A stretch of DNA of 64,000 nucleotides from Amycolatopsis sp. CA-126428 (lineage in GTDB: Bacteria; Actinomycetota; Actinomycetes; Mycobacteriales; Pseudonocardiaceae), in assembly GCF_002904335.1 (NCBI RefSeq), contig NZ_PPHF01000082.1, forward strand, positions 1 through 64,000, given 5' to 3'. The translations under genes were made by a program, and so were the position numbers. This document shows positions 37,799-46,703 of the stretch, piece by piece; the stretch's first letter is position 1; every line of letters starts with the position of its first letter. The notes under the pieces were generated by a model. That model saw nothing but the letters and a program-made list of their open reading frames with translations, had not been told where the DNA came from and ran no database searches.

Positions 37799-40700
37799 TC
37801 AGGCGGTCGGGGCGGGGTCCAGGGACTCCGATTCCGGGGCCTGGGCCGGGGTGCGGCGAGCCGCGCGCCGGGCCTTACGGCGTTCCTTGCGGGTCTCGAC
37901 CATCGTGTAGAGGGTCGGGACCAGGACCAGGGTCAGCAGCGTCGAGCTGACCAGGCCGCCGATCACCACGATCGCCAGGGGCTGGCCGATGAACCCGCCC
38001 TGGCCGGTGATGCCCAGCGCCATCGGGACCAGCGCGAAGATCGTCGCCGCCGCGGTCATCAGGATCGGCCGCAGCCGGCGCCGGCCGCCTTCGGTGACGG
38101 CGTCGGCGACGCTCATCCCCTCGGCCCGGTACTGGTTGATCAGGTCGATCAGCACGATCGCGTTGGTGACCACGATGCCGACCAGCATCAGCATGCCGAT
38201 CAGGGACGGCAGGCCGAGCGCGGTGCCGGTGGCCAGCAGCAGCCCGATCGCGCCGGTCGCCGCGAACGGGATCGACACGAGCAGGATCAGCGGCTGGATC
38301 AGGCTCCGGAACGTCGCCACCATGATCAGGAACACGATCGCGATGGCCGCGAGCAGCGCCAGGAACAGGTTGGAGAACGCCTCCTGCTGATCCTGGCTGA
38401 CGCCGCCGAGCGAGTACGCCGCCCCGCCGGTGAACGTCAGTCCGTCCAGTTTGGACTTGATGTCCGCGGTGGTCTTGGTCAGGTCGTCACCAGTGTTCTT
38501 CGCGGTCACCGTGGTGCTCAGGTCACCGCCGGTGCGATGCACCGACGCCGGCCCGTCCACAGTGGACACCTTGGCCACCTCGTCGAGCCGGACGACGCCG
38601 CCGGGGCCGGGGATCTGCAGGCCCTTCACCTGGTCGACCGTCACCGGCGCCGTGCCGGCGCGCAGCACGATGTCCGTGCGCTGCCCGTCGACCGGCAGCT
38701 GCGTCACCGTGCGCCCGGCGATCGCCTGGTTGGCGATCTGCCCGATGGTGCTCGCCGACAGCCCACGCGCCGCGGCCGCGGCGTCGTCCACCTCGACCTG
38801 CACCCGCGGCGAGCCGACGGCCAGGTCACTCGAGACCTCGGTCAGCCCGGACACCCCGCGCAGCGCCTGCACCACCTGGTCGGACGCCGGCTTCAGCGCG
38901 GCCTCCGACGGCGCGGTCACCGACACCGACACCTGGTCGGAGTTGAACCCGGACGCGTCCGCGCCGATCTTGATTTCGCCCAGCTCCGGGCGCGAGGTCA
39001 GCTTCGACCGCAGCCGGTCCGACAGCGCGTCGAGGTCGGTGTCCTTGGCGACGGTGACCGAGATGCTCGTGTTGGTCCCGCCACCGAAGCCGAACGCCCC
39101 GCCGCCGCCGATGCTGACCTGGTAGGTCTGCACCGCGGGCTCGGCCGCGAGGGCCTGCTCGACGGCCGTGGCCGCCTTTTCCTTCGCCTCGACGCTGGTG
39201 CCGGCCGGCAGCTTCTGCGTCATGTTCAGCGTGGTGCCGCCGGACTGGTCGAGGAAGTTCGTGTTCAGCCGCGTCGCGAGCCCGACCGTGCCGGCGAAGA
39301 TCAGCAGGGCCAGCAGCACGACGGTGAGCCGCCGCCGCGTCGCGAACCGGATCACCGGCAGGTAGGCGCGCTGCAGGATGCTGCGGCGTTCCTTCTCGAC
39401 GGCCGCCTCGCGCGCCCGCTCGGCCTCGACGGCGTCCGCCGGGACCGCGGGCCGCTTCAGGAACCAGTACGCCAGCACGGGAACCACGGTCAGCGACACG
39501 AGCAGCGAGGCCAGCAGCGCCACCGTCACGGTGATCGCGAAGGGCGAGAACAGCTCGCCGACGAACCCGCCGACGAACGCGATCGGCAGGAACACCGCGA
39601 CGGTCGTCAGCGTGGACGAGGTGACCGCGCCGGCCACCTCGCGGACGCCGTCGAGCACCGCGCGTTCCTTCTCCTCGCCGTACGCGAGATGGCGTTTGAT
39701 GTTCTCCAGCACGACGATCGAGTCGTCGACCACCCGGCCGATCGCGATGGTGAGCGCGCCGAGGGTGAGCAGGTTGAGCGACAGGTCGCCGGTCCACAGC
39801 GCCAGCAGCGCGACGACGACCGACAGCGGGATCGACACCGCGGTCACCAGCGTCGAGCGCACCGACAGCAGGAACAGCAGGATGACGATGACGGCGAAGG
39901 CCAGCCCCAGCAGACCTTCGGTGGTCAGGCCGCTGATCGCGTCCTTCACCGGGGTGCCCTGGTCGAACACGACGCTCATCTCGGCGCCGGTCTTCTTCGC
40001 CAGGTCCGGCAGCTTGTCGCGGACCGCGCCGGAAATGGCGACGGCGTTCCCGTTGTCCACCATGGTGATCGACAGGCCGAGGCTCGGCTTGCCGTTGGTG
40101 CGCGTGATCGACGTCGGCGGCGCGAACCCGGCCTGGACGTCGGCGACGTCACCCAGCTTCACCGGGCCGCGCGCCGGAGCGCCCGCCCGGGCGGCCGGGG
40201 TCAGGTACAGGTTGCGGAGACTGTCCACAGTGGTCTGTCCGCCGCCGACCTGCACCGACAGCGTCTTGCCGTTTTCGCTCAGCGTCCCCGCCGGCACCGA
40301 GGCGCCGGCGGTCTGCAGCGTGGTCGCGATCGACGCCGGGTCGACCCCCGCCGCGGCGAGCTTCGCGTAGTCGAGCGTGATGGTGACGCGCGGCTGGCGC
40401 ACGCCGGTGACGGTCACCGTGCGGACGCCCTCGATCTTCCGCAGCTCCGGCGCGACCTGGTCGGTCAGCGCGGGCGCGAGCGCCTGCGGGTCCCCGGCGG
40501 TGCCCGCGGCGACCAGCGCCACCGGCAGGTCGTCGGTGCTGCCCGCGGACACGGCGGGCTCGGTGTTCTGCGGCAGCCGGGACCGGACCTGGTTCACCAC
40601 CTGCTGGATCTGCGAGACGGCGGCGTCGATGTCCGTGCCGAACTCGAACTGCGCGACGACCCGCGAAACGCCGTCCGACGACGTCGAAGTGACCTGCTCG

Positions 40701-40933
40701 AGGCCCTTCAGCCCCTGGAGCCCGCCCTCCAGCGGCTCGGAGACCTGCCGGTCGACCGCGTCCGGCGACGCCCCCGGGTACGCGGTGACGATCTGCGCCT
40801 GCGGGAACTGCAGGGACGGGAAGAGCTGTTGCTTGAGCTGCGGCAGCGCGAAGGCGCCGAAGCCGACGACGACCAGCGCGAGCAGGCCGATCAGGCTCCG
40901 GTTGCGCAGGCTCAGTCTGGCCAGCACGGACAT
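37799..40933 (-). CDS. RND-superfamily efflux permease (AcrB/SwrC-like)
   Basis: 1044 residues, the usual length. Opens MSVLARLSLRNRSLIGLLALVVVG, then YPGASPDAVDRQVSEPLEGGLQGLKGLEQ porter domain, helices 2-6 with GRVVDDSIVVLENIKRHL (the Asp pair of proton relay), a second porter domain and helices 7-12 (FSNLFLALLAAIAIVFLIMVATF). Gram-positive members export lipopeptides or lipids without an outer-membrane channel. No membrane-fusion protein gene lies next to it. Its 5' end is 87 bp from the YihY gene. Substrate unknown. Confidence 0.9.
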   Translation of the reverse strand: MSVLARLSLRNRSLIGLLALVVVGFGAFALPQLKQQLFPSLQFPQAQIVTAYPGASPDAVDRQVSEPLEGGLQGLKGLEQVTSTSSDGVSRVVAQFEFGTDIDAAVSQIQQVVNQVRSRLPQNTEPAVSAGSTDDLPVALVAAGTAGDPQALAPALTDQVAPELRKIEGVRTVTVTGVRQPRVTITLDYAKLAAAGVDPASIATTLQTAGASVPAGTLSENGKTLSVQVGGGQTTVDSLRNLYLTPAARAGAPARGPVKLGDVADVQAGFAPPTSITRTNGKPSLGLSITMVDNGNAVAISGAVRDKLPDLAKKTGAEMSVVFDQGTPVKDAISGLTTEGLLGLAFAVIVILLFLLSVRSTLVTAVSIPLSVVVALLALWTGDLSLNLLTLGALTIAIGRVVDDSIVVLENIKRHLAYGEEKERAVLDGVREVAGAVTSSTLTTVAVFLPIAFVGGFVGELFSPFAITVTVALLASLLVSLTVVPVLAYWFLKRPAVPADAVEAERAREAAVEKERRSILQRAYLPVIRFATRRRLTVVLLALLIFAGTVGLATRLNTNFLDQSGGTTLNMTQKLPAGTSVEAKEKAATAVEQALAAEPAVQTYQVSIGGGGAFGFGGGTNTSISVTVAKDTDLDALSDRLRSKLTSRPELGEIKIGADASGFNSDQVSVSVTAPSEAALKPASDQVVQALRGVSGLTEVSSDLAVGSPRVQVEVDDAAAAARGLSASTIGQIANQAIAGRTVTQLPVDGQRTDIVLRAGTAPVTVDQVKGLQIPGPGGVVRLDEVAKVSTVDGPASVHRTGGDLSTTVTAKNTGDDLTKTTADIKSKLDGLTFTGGAAYSLGGVSQDQQEAFSNLFLALLAAIAIVFLIMVATFRSLIQPLILLVSIPFAATGAIGLLLATGTALGLPSLIGMLMLVGIVVTNAIVLIDLINQYRAEGMSVADAVTEGGRRRLRPILMTAAATIFALVPMALGITGQGGFIGQPLAIVVIGGLVSSTLLTLVLVPTLYTMVETRKERRKARRAARRTPAQAPESESLDPAPTA

Positions 40934-41020
40934 GACGTGAAAACCCCCTCGGGAAAGACGCGGCGGCCCCCGCCGGCGTCAATGGCCCGCTGAGCTTTTC
41001 ACGCCGTTGCTGAGAGCGAC

Positions 41021-42193
41021 TCAGTCTGAGGGTGGATTCCGGGTCGTCCCTTCGGAGGACCCGCGCCCCTGAGCTGCGCTCGGTGCCGGTTCCGGCGCGC
41101 TCGGTGACGACGTGTCCTCTTCGGACGGCTCGGGCTCGCCGCCGTTCGCGGCGGCGTCTTCGGCGCGCGGGCGCCGCAGTGGCGTGGTCGAGCGGTCCCA
41201 CAGCTTGCGGCCCTCCTCCGAGCGCAGCCGCTCGGAGGCGCGTTCCATCTCCAGCCGCCGCCACTTGCGCCGCTGCCGCCGGGTCGCCTTCGCCGGCCAC
41301 AGTTCCTGGATCGCGCTGTTGAAGTACGCGCCGCCGACCACGGCCAGCCCGATGAAGAACATCAGCAGCAGGAACGCGATCGGCGCGGCCAGCGCACCGT
41401 AGGTGTAGCCGGTCTTGGTGATCCAGTTCAGGTAGACGCGCAGGCCGACCGAGGACAGCAGGAACACGACCATGGCGAGCACCGCGCCCGGCAGCCCGCG
41501 GTGCCACGGCAGCTTCCGCGGCAGCGCGAGCTTGTACAGCGTGGTCAGCGCGAGGGTGATCATCGCGCCGAGCGCGGGGAAGTACAGTGCGCTCACCCAC
41601 GACGTCACGGTCGGGCGCCACGCGGCCGGGAAGAACTCCGGCAGCAGGTCGGGGCCGATCGCCAGCAGCGGCAGCCCGACCACCAGGATGACCAGGCCGC
41701 ACAGGTACAGCAGGAGCGCGAAGATCCGCTGCCAGACGTCGTTGCGGACGCCGTACTGGTCGTGCGCGACGGTGATGGCGTCCACGAACGACGACATCGC
41801 CGACGAACCCGCCCACAGCGAGATGAGGAAGCCGACCGAGACGATCTCGCCCTTGCCGACGGTGAGGATGCTGTTCACGGTCGGTTCGATGATGTCGTGG
41901 ACCGCGTTCTGGCTGAAGACCGTCCGGCAGAAGCCGATGATCCGGTCGTGCACCGCGGCGACGACGTCCTGCCCGAACCACTCGCCGACGAAGCCCAGGC
42001 TGCCCAGCAGGCCGAGCAGCAGCGGCGGCAGCGACAGCGTCTGCCAGAAGGCCGCCTCGGCGGCCTCGGAGAAGATGTTGCCCTCCCAGGCCTTGGCGAA
42101 CGTGCGCGTGACGAGCCGCCACGGCCCCTTGCGGGCCACCTTCGTCGCTGTGGACGGCTGCACCTCACCCATGACGTGTCCAGCATGGTCCAT
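41021..42193 (-). CDS. YihY/BrkB-family inner-membrane protein (paralogue 2)
   Basis: 390 residues. NIFSEAAEAAFWQTLSLPPLLLGLLGSLG in the first helix region, IVSVGFLISLWAGSSAMSSFVDAITVAHDQYG, then further helices to about residue 300; a long charged C-terminal tail (RRQRRKWRRLEMERASERLRS and a Ser/Pro/Glu-rich end) is extra. Distant paralogue of the protein at 12918. Start ATG 42193; ATG 42172 (MGEVQPS) is possible. Upstream of the RND gene in the same orientation, possibly co-transcribed. Confidence 0.86.
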   Translation of the reverse strand: MDHAGHVMGEVQPSTATKVARKGPWRLVTRTFAKAWEGNIFSEAAEAAFWQTLSLPPLLLGLLGSLGFVGEWFGQDVVAAVHDRIIGFCRTVFSQNAVHDIIEPTVNSILTVGKGEIVSVGFLISLWAGSSAMSSFVDAITVAHDQYGVRNDVWQRIFALLLYLCGLVILVVGLPLLAIGPDLLPEFFPAAWRPTVTSWVSALYFPALGAMITLALTTLYKLALPRKLPWHRGLPGAVLAMVVFLLSSVGLRVYLNWITKTGYTYGALAAPIAFLLLMFFIGLAVVGGAYFNSAIQELWPAKATRRQRRKWRRLEMERASERLRSEEGRKLWDRSTTPLRRPRAEDAAANGGEPEPSEEDTSSPSAPEPAPSAAQGRGSSEGTTRNPPSD

Positions 42194-42416
42194 CGGCGCT
42201 GATTTGGCTCGTCACGCCCCCTGCGGCCGGGCGTGTCGGCGGACGTCACCCGTGCCGGTGCCGGGAACTGTCGGACCCGGCCGGTAGACTCGCTCCAGTG
42301 CCCTCACCGCAGTCGCCGACCGGTCAACGCAGCAGAAGTCGGTACCACAGTGAGGGTTTTCGCACGTCACAGCACTTGAGGCAGTCGAGGCAGTTGAGCG
42401 AGGGGGAGGACCGGCG

Positions 42417-44153
42417 ATGACGGAGACGCAGCTCGGGGCGCCTCCCGCGGAGAAGGACTCGACCGCGCGCCCGCTGCGGGCGTGGCAGCGGCGGGCGCTC
42501 ACCAAGTACCTGACCCGCAAGCCCAAGGACTTCCTGGCGGTGGCGACGCCGGGGGCCGGCAAGACGGTGTTCGGCCTGCGGATCGCCGCGGAGCTGCTCA
42601 GCGACCGCACGATCGAGGCGGTCACCATCGTCACCCCGACCGAGCACCTCAAGCACCAGTGGGCGGCCTCGGCCGCGGCGGCCGGCATCGCCATCGACTC
42701 GAACTTCCGCAACACCACCGGCGTCACCTCGTCCGACTACAACGGCGTCGCGCTGACGTACGCGCAGGTCGCGGCGCACCCGACGCTGCACCGGGTGCGC
42801 ACGGAGAACCGCAAGACGCTGGTCATCCTCGACGAGATCCACCACGGCGGCGACGCGAAGTCCTGGGGTGACGCGATCCGCGAGGCCTTCACCCCGGCCG
42901 TGCGGCGGCTGTCGCTGACCGGCACGCCGTTCCGGTCCGACGACTCGGCCATCCCGTTCGTGACGTACGAGCCCGACGCGGGCGGCTTCCAGCGCAGCAA
43001 GGCCGACCATTCGTACGGCTACGCGGACGCGCTGGCCGACGGCGTGGTCCGGCCGGTCGTCTTCCTGGCGTATTCGGGCGAGGCCTCCTGGCGCACCAGC
43101 GCGGGGGAGGAGTTCACCGCCCGGCTCGGCGAGCCGCTGACAGCGGAGCAGAACGCCCGCGCGTGGCGCACGGCCCTCGACCCGGCGGGCGAGTGGATCC
43201 CGGCGGTGCTGCAGGCCGCCGACACCCGGTTGTCGCAGGTCCGCCAGAGCGTCCCGGACGCGGGCGGCCTGGTGATCGCGACGGACCAGGAGTCGGCGCG
43301 GGCGTACGCGAAGATCCTGGAACGCATCTCCGGCGAGATGCCGACGCTGGTGCTCTCGGACGACCCGAAGGCCTCGGGGCGGATCAAGGAGTTCTCCGAG
43401 ACGAACGAGCGCTGGATCGTGGCGGTCCGGATGGTCTCGGAAGGCGTCGACGTCCCGCGCCTGGCGGTGGGCGTGTACGCGACGAGCGCCTCGACGCCGT
43501 TGTTCTTCGCCCAGGCGATCGGCCGGTACGTGCGGGCGCGCAAGAAGGGCGAGACGGCGAGCGTGTTCCTGCCGTCGGTGCCGGTGCTGCTGGAGCTGGC
43601 CAGCGAGCTGGAGGCCCAGCGCGACCACGTGCTCGGCAAGCCGCACCGGGAGAAGGAAGGCTGGGAGGACGAGCTCCTCGCCCAGGCCAACCGCACCGAG
43701 GACGAGCCGGGCGAGGAGGAGAAGGCGTTCACGTCCCTGGGCGCCTCCGCCGAGCTCGACCAGGTCATCTACGACGGCAACTCGTTCGGCACGGCGGTGT
43801 TCTCCGGGTCGGACGAAGAGCAGGAGTACCTGGGGTTGCCGGGGCTGCTGGAGCCGGACCAGGTGCGGGCGCTGCTGCGGAAGCGGCAGGCAGAGCAGGT
43901 CGCGGACGAGAAGCGCCGCAAGCCGGCCAAGGAGGAAGCCCCACCGCCGACGGCCCGCCCGCAGTCGGTGAGCGAGCGGCTGGGTGCGTTGCGCAAGGAG
44001 CTGAACGCGCTGGTGGGGATGTACCACCACCGGACGAAGAAGCCGCACGGCGCGATCCACAACGAGCTGCGGCGGGTGTGCGGCGGCCCGGTCACCGCCA
44101 TGGCGACCGTCGAGCAGCTGGAAGAACGGATCGTCACGCTGCGATCCTGGTGA
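42417..44153 (+). CDS. DEAD/DEAH-box helicase (superfamily 2)
   Basis: 578 residues. Q-like/Motif I RPLRAWQRRAL and ATPGAGKTVF, motif II LVILDEIHHGG (DEIH), motif III LTGTPFRSD, motif V MVSEGVDVPRLAVGVY and motif VI QAIGRYVRAR. The C-terminal ~170 residues have an acidic stretch (NRTEDEPGEEEKAF) and a basic tail region with VCGGPVTAMATVEQLEERIVTLR. A DNA or RNA unwinding ATPase, conserved in actinobacteria, biological role unclear. ATG 42417 preceded by GGGGGAGGA. Single gene. Confidence 0.88.
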   Translation: MTETQLGAPPAEKDSTARPLRAWQRRALTKYLTRKPKDFLAVATPGAGKTVFGLRIAAELLSDRTIEAVTIVTPTEHLKHQWAASAAAAGIAIDSNFRNTTGVTSSDYNGVALTYAQVAAHPTLHRVRTENRKTLVILDEIHHGGDAKSWGDAIREAFTPAVRRLSLTGTPFRSDDSAIPFVTYEPDAGGFQRSKADHSYGYADALADGVVRPVVFLAYSGEASWRTSAGEEFTARLGEPLTAEQNARAWRTALDPAGEWIPAVLQAADTRLSQVRQSVPDAGGLVIATDQESARAYAKILERISGEMPTLVLSDDPKASGRIKEFSETNERWIVAVRMVSEGVDVPRLAVGVYATSASTPLFFAQAIGRYVRARKKGETASVFLPSVPVLLELASELEAQRDHVLGKPHREKEGWEDELLAQANRTEDEPGEEEKAFTSLGASAELDQVIYDGNSFGTAVFSGSDEEQEYLGLPGLLEPDQVRALLRKRQAEQVADEKRRKPAKEEAPPPTARPQSVSERLGALRKELNALVGMYHHRTKKPHGAIHNELRRVCGGPVTAMATVEQLEERIVTLRSW

Positions 44154-44699
44154 GGGCGGCCGGTCCCGGTGCGCTGTCGCCCGGGAGGCTGAAGTTCCGG
44201 TGATCACCGTCCGTCTCCGGGACGGCGGCTTCACCCCACCGCCAGGCTTGTGACGCTGCGTATCCCGTTGTCACGAGCGGGCTGCCCCTCCGTCCCCTGG
44301 CGGATGGTCTCCCGGGCACCTCCTCGCCCCGATTTCGCAAGTCGGCGACCAATCGCGCCGGCGGGTCGTGGATCGGCCACGGGTTGCGCTCGGTGCACAC
44401 GACCGGAGCAACCTGGCGCCCTCGTGAAACCTGGATGTAACTTACCGTGAGTGCTGGCGATCACATCGTCAGCGGATCTACTCTTTCCGGGCGAGGGGCA
44501 GCCTGTGTTGCCGAACCGTGTCCAATTGGTGTCATTTAATCGATCCAGCTATCTTCCCCGCAGCCGCTCAGCGGCATATGTTGTCGCCCACAACATATGC
44601 GCGACGGTGCGCCGGGCCTCCCCGGATCACCGCAGCGCCGGCCCGACGCACACGCCGACGGCCACTCGTCACCAATGCTTGGATCCGGAAGGAACGAGG
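44154..44699. other. 546-bp gap: promoter region of xylFGH
   Basis: No reading frame looks coding. The first half (44154-44400) shows nothing recognisable beyond a small inverted repeat near 44205. The second half is relatively AT-rich around 44520-44600, as expected for a promoter, and contains the perfect inverted repeat at 44574-44600. Confidence 0.65.
44574..44600. promoter_or_regulatory. Perfect inverted repeat, candidate ROK-regulator operator
   Basis: 11-bp arms GCATATGTTGT and ACAACATATGC around CGCCC, 99 bp upstream of xylF. It is AT-rich in a GC-rich setting and unlike the terminators in the window. The ROK repressor encoded at 48199 is the likely ligand. Binding is inferred. Confidence 0.6.
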
Positions 44700-45839
44700 A
44701 TGCGCAGCAGAACCCTTACCCTCCTCGCCGCGACGGTGAGCGCCGGCCTGGTGCTGACCGCCTGCGGTACCAACAGTTCGAACAGCGGGGGCACGGGGAG
44801 CAACTCCGCTTCCTCCTCGGCCCCGGCCGCCGGGGGCGGTGCCAACGGCAAGGTCGGCGTCATCCTGCCGGAGACCGCCAGCTCGGCCCGCTGGGAAGCC
44901 TTCGACAAGCCGATGCTGCAGGCCGCCCTCGCGGCCCAGGGCTTCGACGCCGACGTCCAGAACGCCCAGGGCGACGCCCAGAAGTTCTCGACCCTGGCCG
45001 ACGGCTTCATCAGCTCCGGCGTCAAGGTCCTGATCATCGCCCCGTCCGACCCGGCCGTCGGTGCCGCGGTCGAGGCCAAGGCGAAGACCGCGGGCATCCC
45101 GGTCATCAACTACGACCGCCCGAGCCTCGGCGGCAGCGCCGAGTACTACGTCTCGTTCGACAACGAGAAGGTCGGCCAGCTGCAGGGCCAGGCCATGGCG
45201 GACGCGCTCAAGGACAAGAAGGGCGCGGGCGTCGTCCAGATCGAGGGCGCCCCGACCGACAACAACGCCACGCTCTTCACCAACGGCCAGGACTCCGTCC
45301 TCGAGCCGCTGTTCTCCTCCGGCGCGCTCAAGCGGATCCAGAAGCAGCCGATCAACGACTGGGACAACCAGCTCGGCGGCACGACGTTCGAGCAGATCTT
45401 CCAGGCCAACGGCGGCAAGGTCGACGGCGTCGTCGCGGCGAACGACGGCCTGGCGGGCGCGGTCATCACCATCCTCAAGAAGAACGGCCTCAACGGCAAG
45501 ATCCCGGTCACCGGCCAGGACGCCACCGCGGACGGCCTCATGGCGGTCATGCGCGGCGAGCAGTACATGACCGTCTTCAAGCCGATCAAGGAAGAGGCGG
45601 AGGCGAGCGCCAAGCTGGCCGCCGCGCTGGCCAAGGGCGACAAGGCCGGTGCCGACGCCATCGCCACCGGCAAGCTGCACGACCCGAAGGGCAACCGCGA
45701 CATCAAGTCCGTGCTGCTGACGCCGACGACGATCCTGGCGAAGGACATCAAGACCGTCGTGACCCAGGGCTACGTGAAGGCGGCCGAGATCTGCGGTGGC
45801 GAACTCGCCGCCAAGTGCACCTCGCTCGGCATCTCCTGA
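44700..45839 (+). CDS. xylF: Xylose-type sugar ABC transporter, substrate-binding lipoprotein
   Basis: 379 residues. Lipobox SAGLVLTACG, Ser/Gly-rich linker, then periplasmic-binding fold: VGVILPETASSARWEAFDKPM, INYDRPSLGGSAEYYVSFDNEKVGQLQGQ (split), QIEGAPTDNNATLFTNGQ, VVAANDGLAGAVI, VTGQDATADG. These follow XylF of E. coli closely from memory. Start ATG 44700 with GGAAGGA upstream. First gene of xylF-xylG-xylH; the ROK regulator follows. Substrate xylose is the best guess, other pentoses possible. Confidence 0.87.
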   Translation: MRSRTLTLLAATVSAGLVLTACGTNSSNSGGTGSNSASSSAPAAGGGANGKVGVILPETASSARWEAFDKPMLQAALAAQGFDADVQNAQGDAQKFSTLADGFISSGVKVLIIAPSDPAVGAAVEAKAKTAGIPVINYDRPSLGGSAEYYVSFDNEKVGQLQGQAMADALKDKKGAGVVQIEGAPTDNNATLFTNGQDSVLEPLFSSGALKRIQKQPINDWDNQLGGTTFEQIFQANGGKVDGVVAANDGLAGAVITILKKNGLNGKIPVTGQDATADGLMAVMRGEQYMTVFKPIKEEAEASAKLAAALAKGDKAGADAIATGKLHDPKGNRDIKSVLLTPTTILAKDIKTVVTQGYVKAAEICGGELAAKCTSLGIS

Positions 45840-45920
45840 GCGCCCGTAGTACCCCATGAACAGCCGGGCCGGGACGCGCACCCCGACGGCGCGTCCCGGC
45901 CCGGTCCCCACCCAGGAGAA

Positions 45921-46703
45921 ATGCCATCCATGAGTGAGCCCATTCTCGAGATCAAGGGTCTGAACAAGAGTTTCGGCCCGGTCCACGTCCTCCACGACGT
46001 GGACTTCGACGTGCGTGCGGGCGAAGTGACCGCGCTGGTCGGCGACAACGGCGCCGGCAAGTCGACGCTCGTCAAGTGCATCGCCGGCATCCACCCGTAC
46101 GACTCGGGGGCCGTGCGGTTCAACGGGCAGGACGCCCACATCCGCGGTCCGCGCGACGCCGCCGACCTCGGCATCGAGGTCGTCTACCAGGACCTCGCGC
46201 TCGCCGACAACCTCGACATCGTCCAGAACATGTTCCTCGGCCGCGAGCGCGGCAGTGCGTGGAAGCTCGACGAAGCCAGCATGGAGAAGGCCGCCCGCGA
46301 GACGCTGGCCTCCCTTTCGGTCCGGACCGTGAAGTCCGTCCGCACGCCGGTTTCGTCGCTGTCCGGTGGCCAGCGGCAGACCGTCGCCATCGCGAAGTCG
46401 GTGCTGTGGAACAGCAAGGTGGTCGTGCTCGACGAGCCCACCGCCGCCCTCGGTGTCGCGCAGACCCGGCAGGTGCTGGACCTGGTCCGCCGGCTGGCGG
46501 AGCAGGGCCTGGGGGTCGTGCTCATCAGCCACAACATGGCCGACGTGTTCGAGGTCGCCGACCGCATCGCCGTGCTCTACCTCGGCCGGCTCGTCGCCGA
46601 GGTGCACACGAAGGACGTTTCCCACGGCCAGGTCGTGGAGCTGATCACCGCGGGTCGCTCCGGTGACCTCGGCCTTGCCCGGCCCGAAGCCGTGGTCCTG
46701 TGA
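45921..46703 (+). CDS. xylG: Sugar ABC transporter ATPase, single-domain type
   Basis: 260 residues, half the length of E. coli XylG: one ATPase domain only, as in FrcA-type systems. Walker A GDNGAGKST, Q-loop VYQDLALADNL, signature LSGGQRQ, Walker B VVVLDEPTAALG, H-loop ISHNMADV. Two such subunits should form the dimer. Start ATG 45921 (AGGAG 2 bp upstream) or ATG 45930 (11 bp). The stop overlaps the permease GTG. Confidence 0.88.
   Translation: MPSMSEPILEIKGLNKSFGPVHVLHDVDFDVRAGEVTALVGDNGAGKSTLVKCIAGIHPYDSGAVRFNGQDAHIRGPRDAADLGIEVVYQDLALADNLDIVQNMFLGRERGSAWKLDEASMEKAARETLASLSVRTVKSVRTPVSSLSGGQRQTVAIAKSVLWNSKVVVLDEPTAALGVAQTRQVLDLVRRLAEQGLGVVLISHNMADVFEVADRIAVLYLGRLVAEVHTKDVSHGQVVELITAGRSGDLGLARPEAVVL

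Noticed and set aside
37235-40993. 1252-codon plus-strand frame antisense to the RND gene
   Set aside because: Shadow of GC-rich codon bias; the minus-strand RND protein has full family motifs, while this frame is low-complexity Arg/His/Gln.
44574-44600. Terminator
   Set aside because: It lies upstream of xylF, is AT-rich, and is about 420 bp past the helicase stop, so an operator fits better.
45921-46703. xylG as a truncated gene
   Set aside because: It is half the E. coli length but has a complete single ATPase domain, good spacing and overlap with xylH; single-domain ATPases are known in FrcA-type systems.
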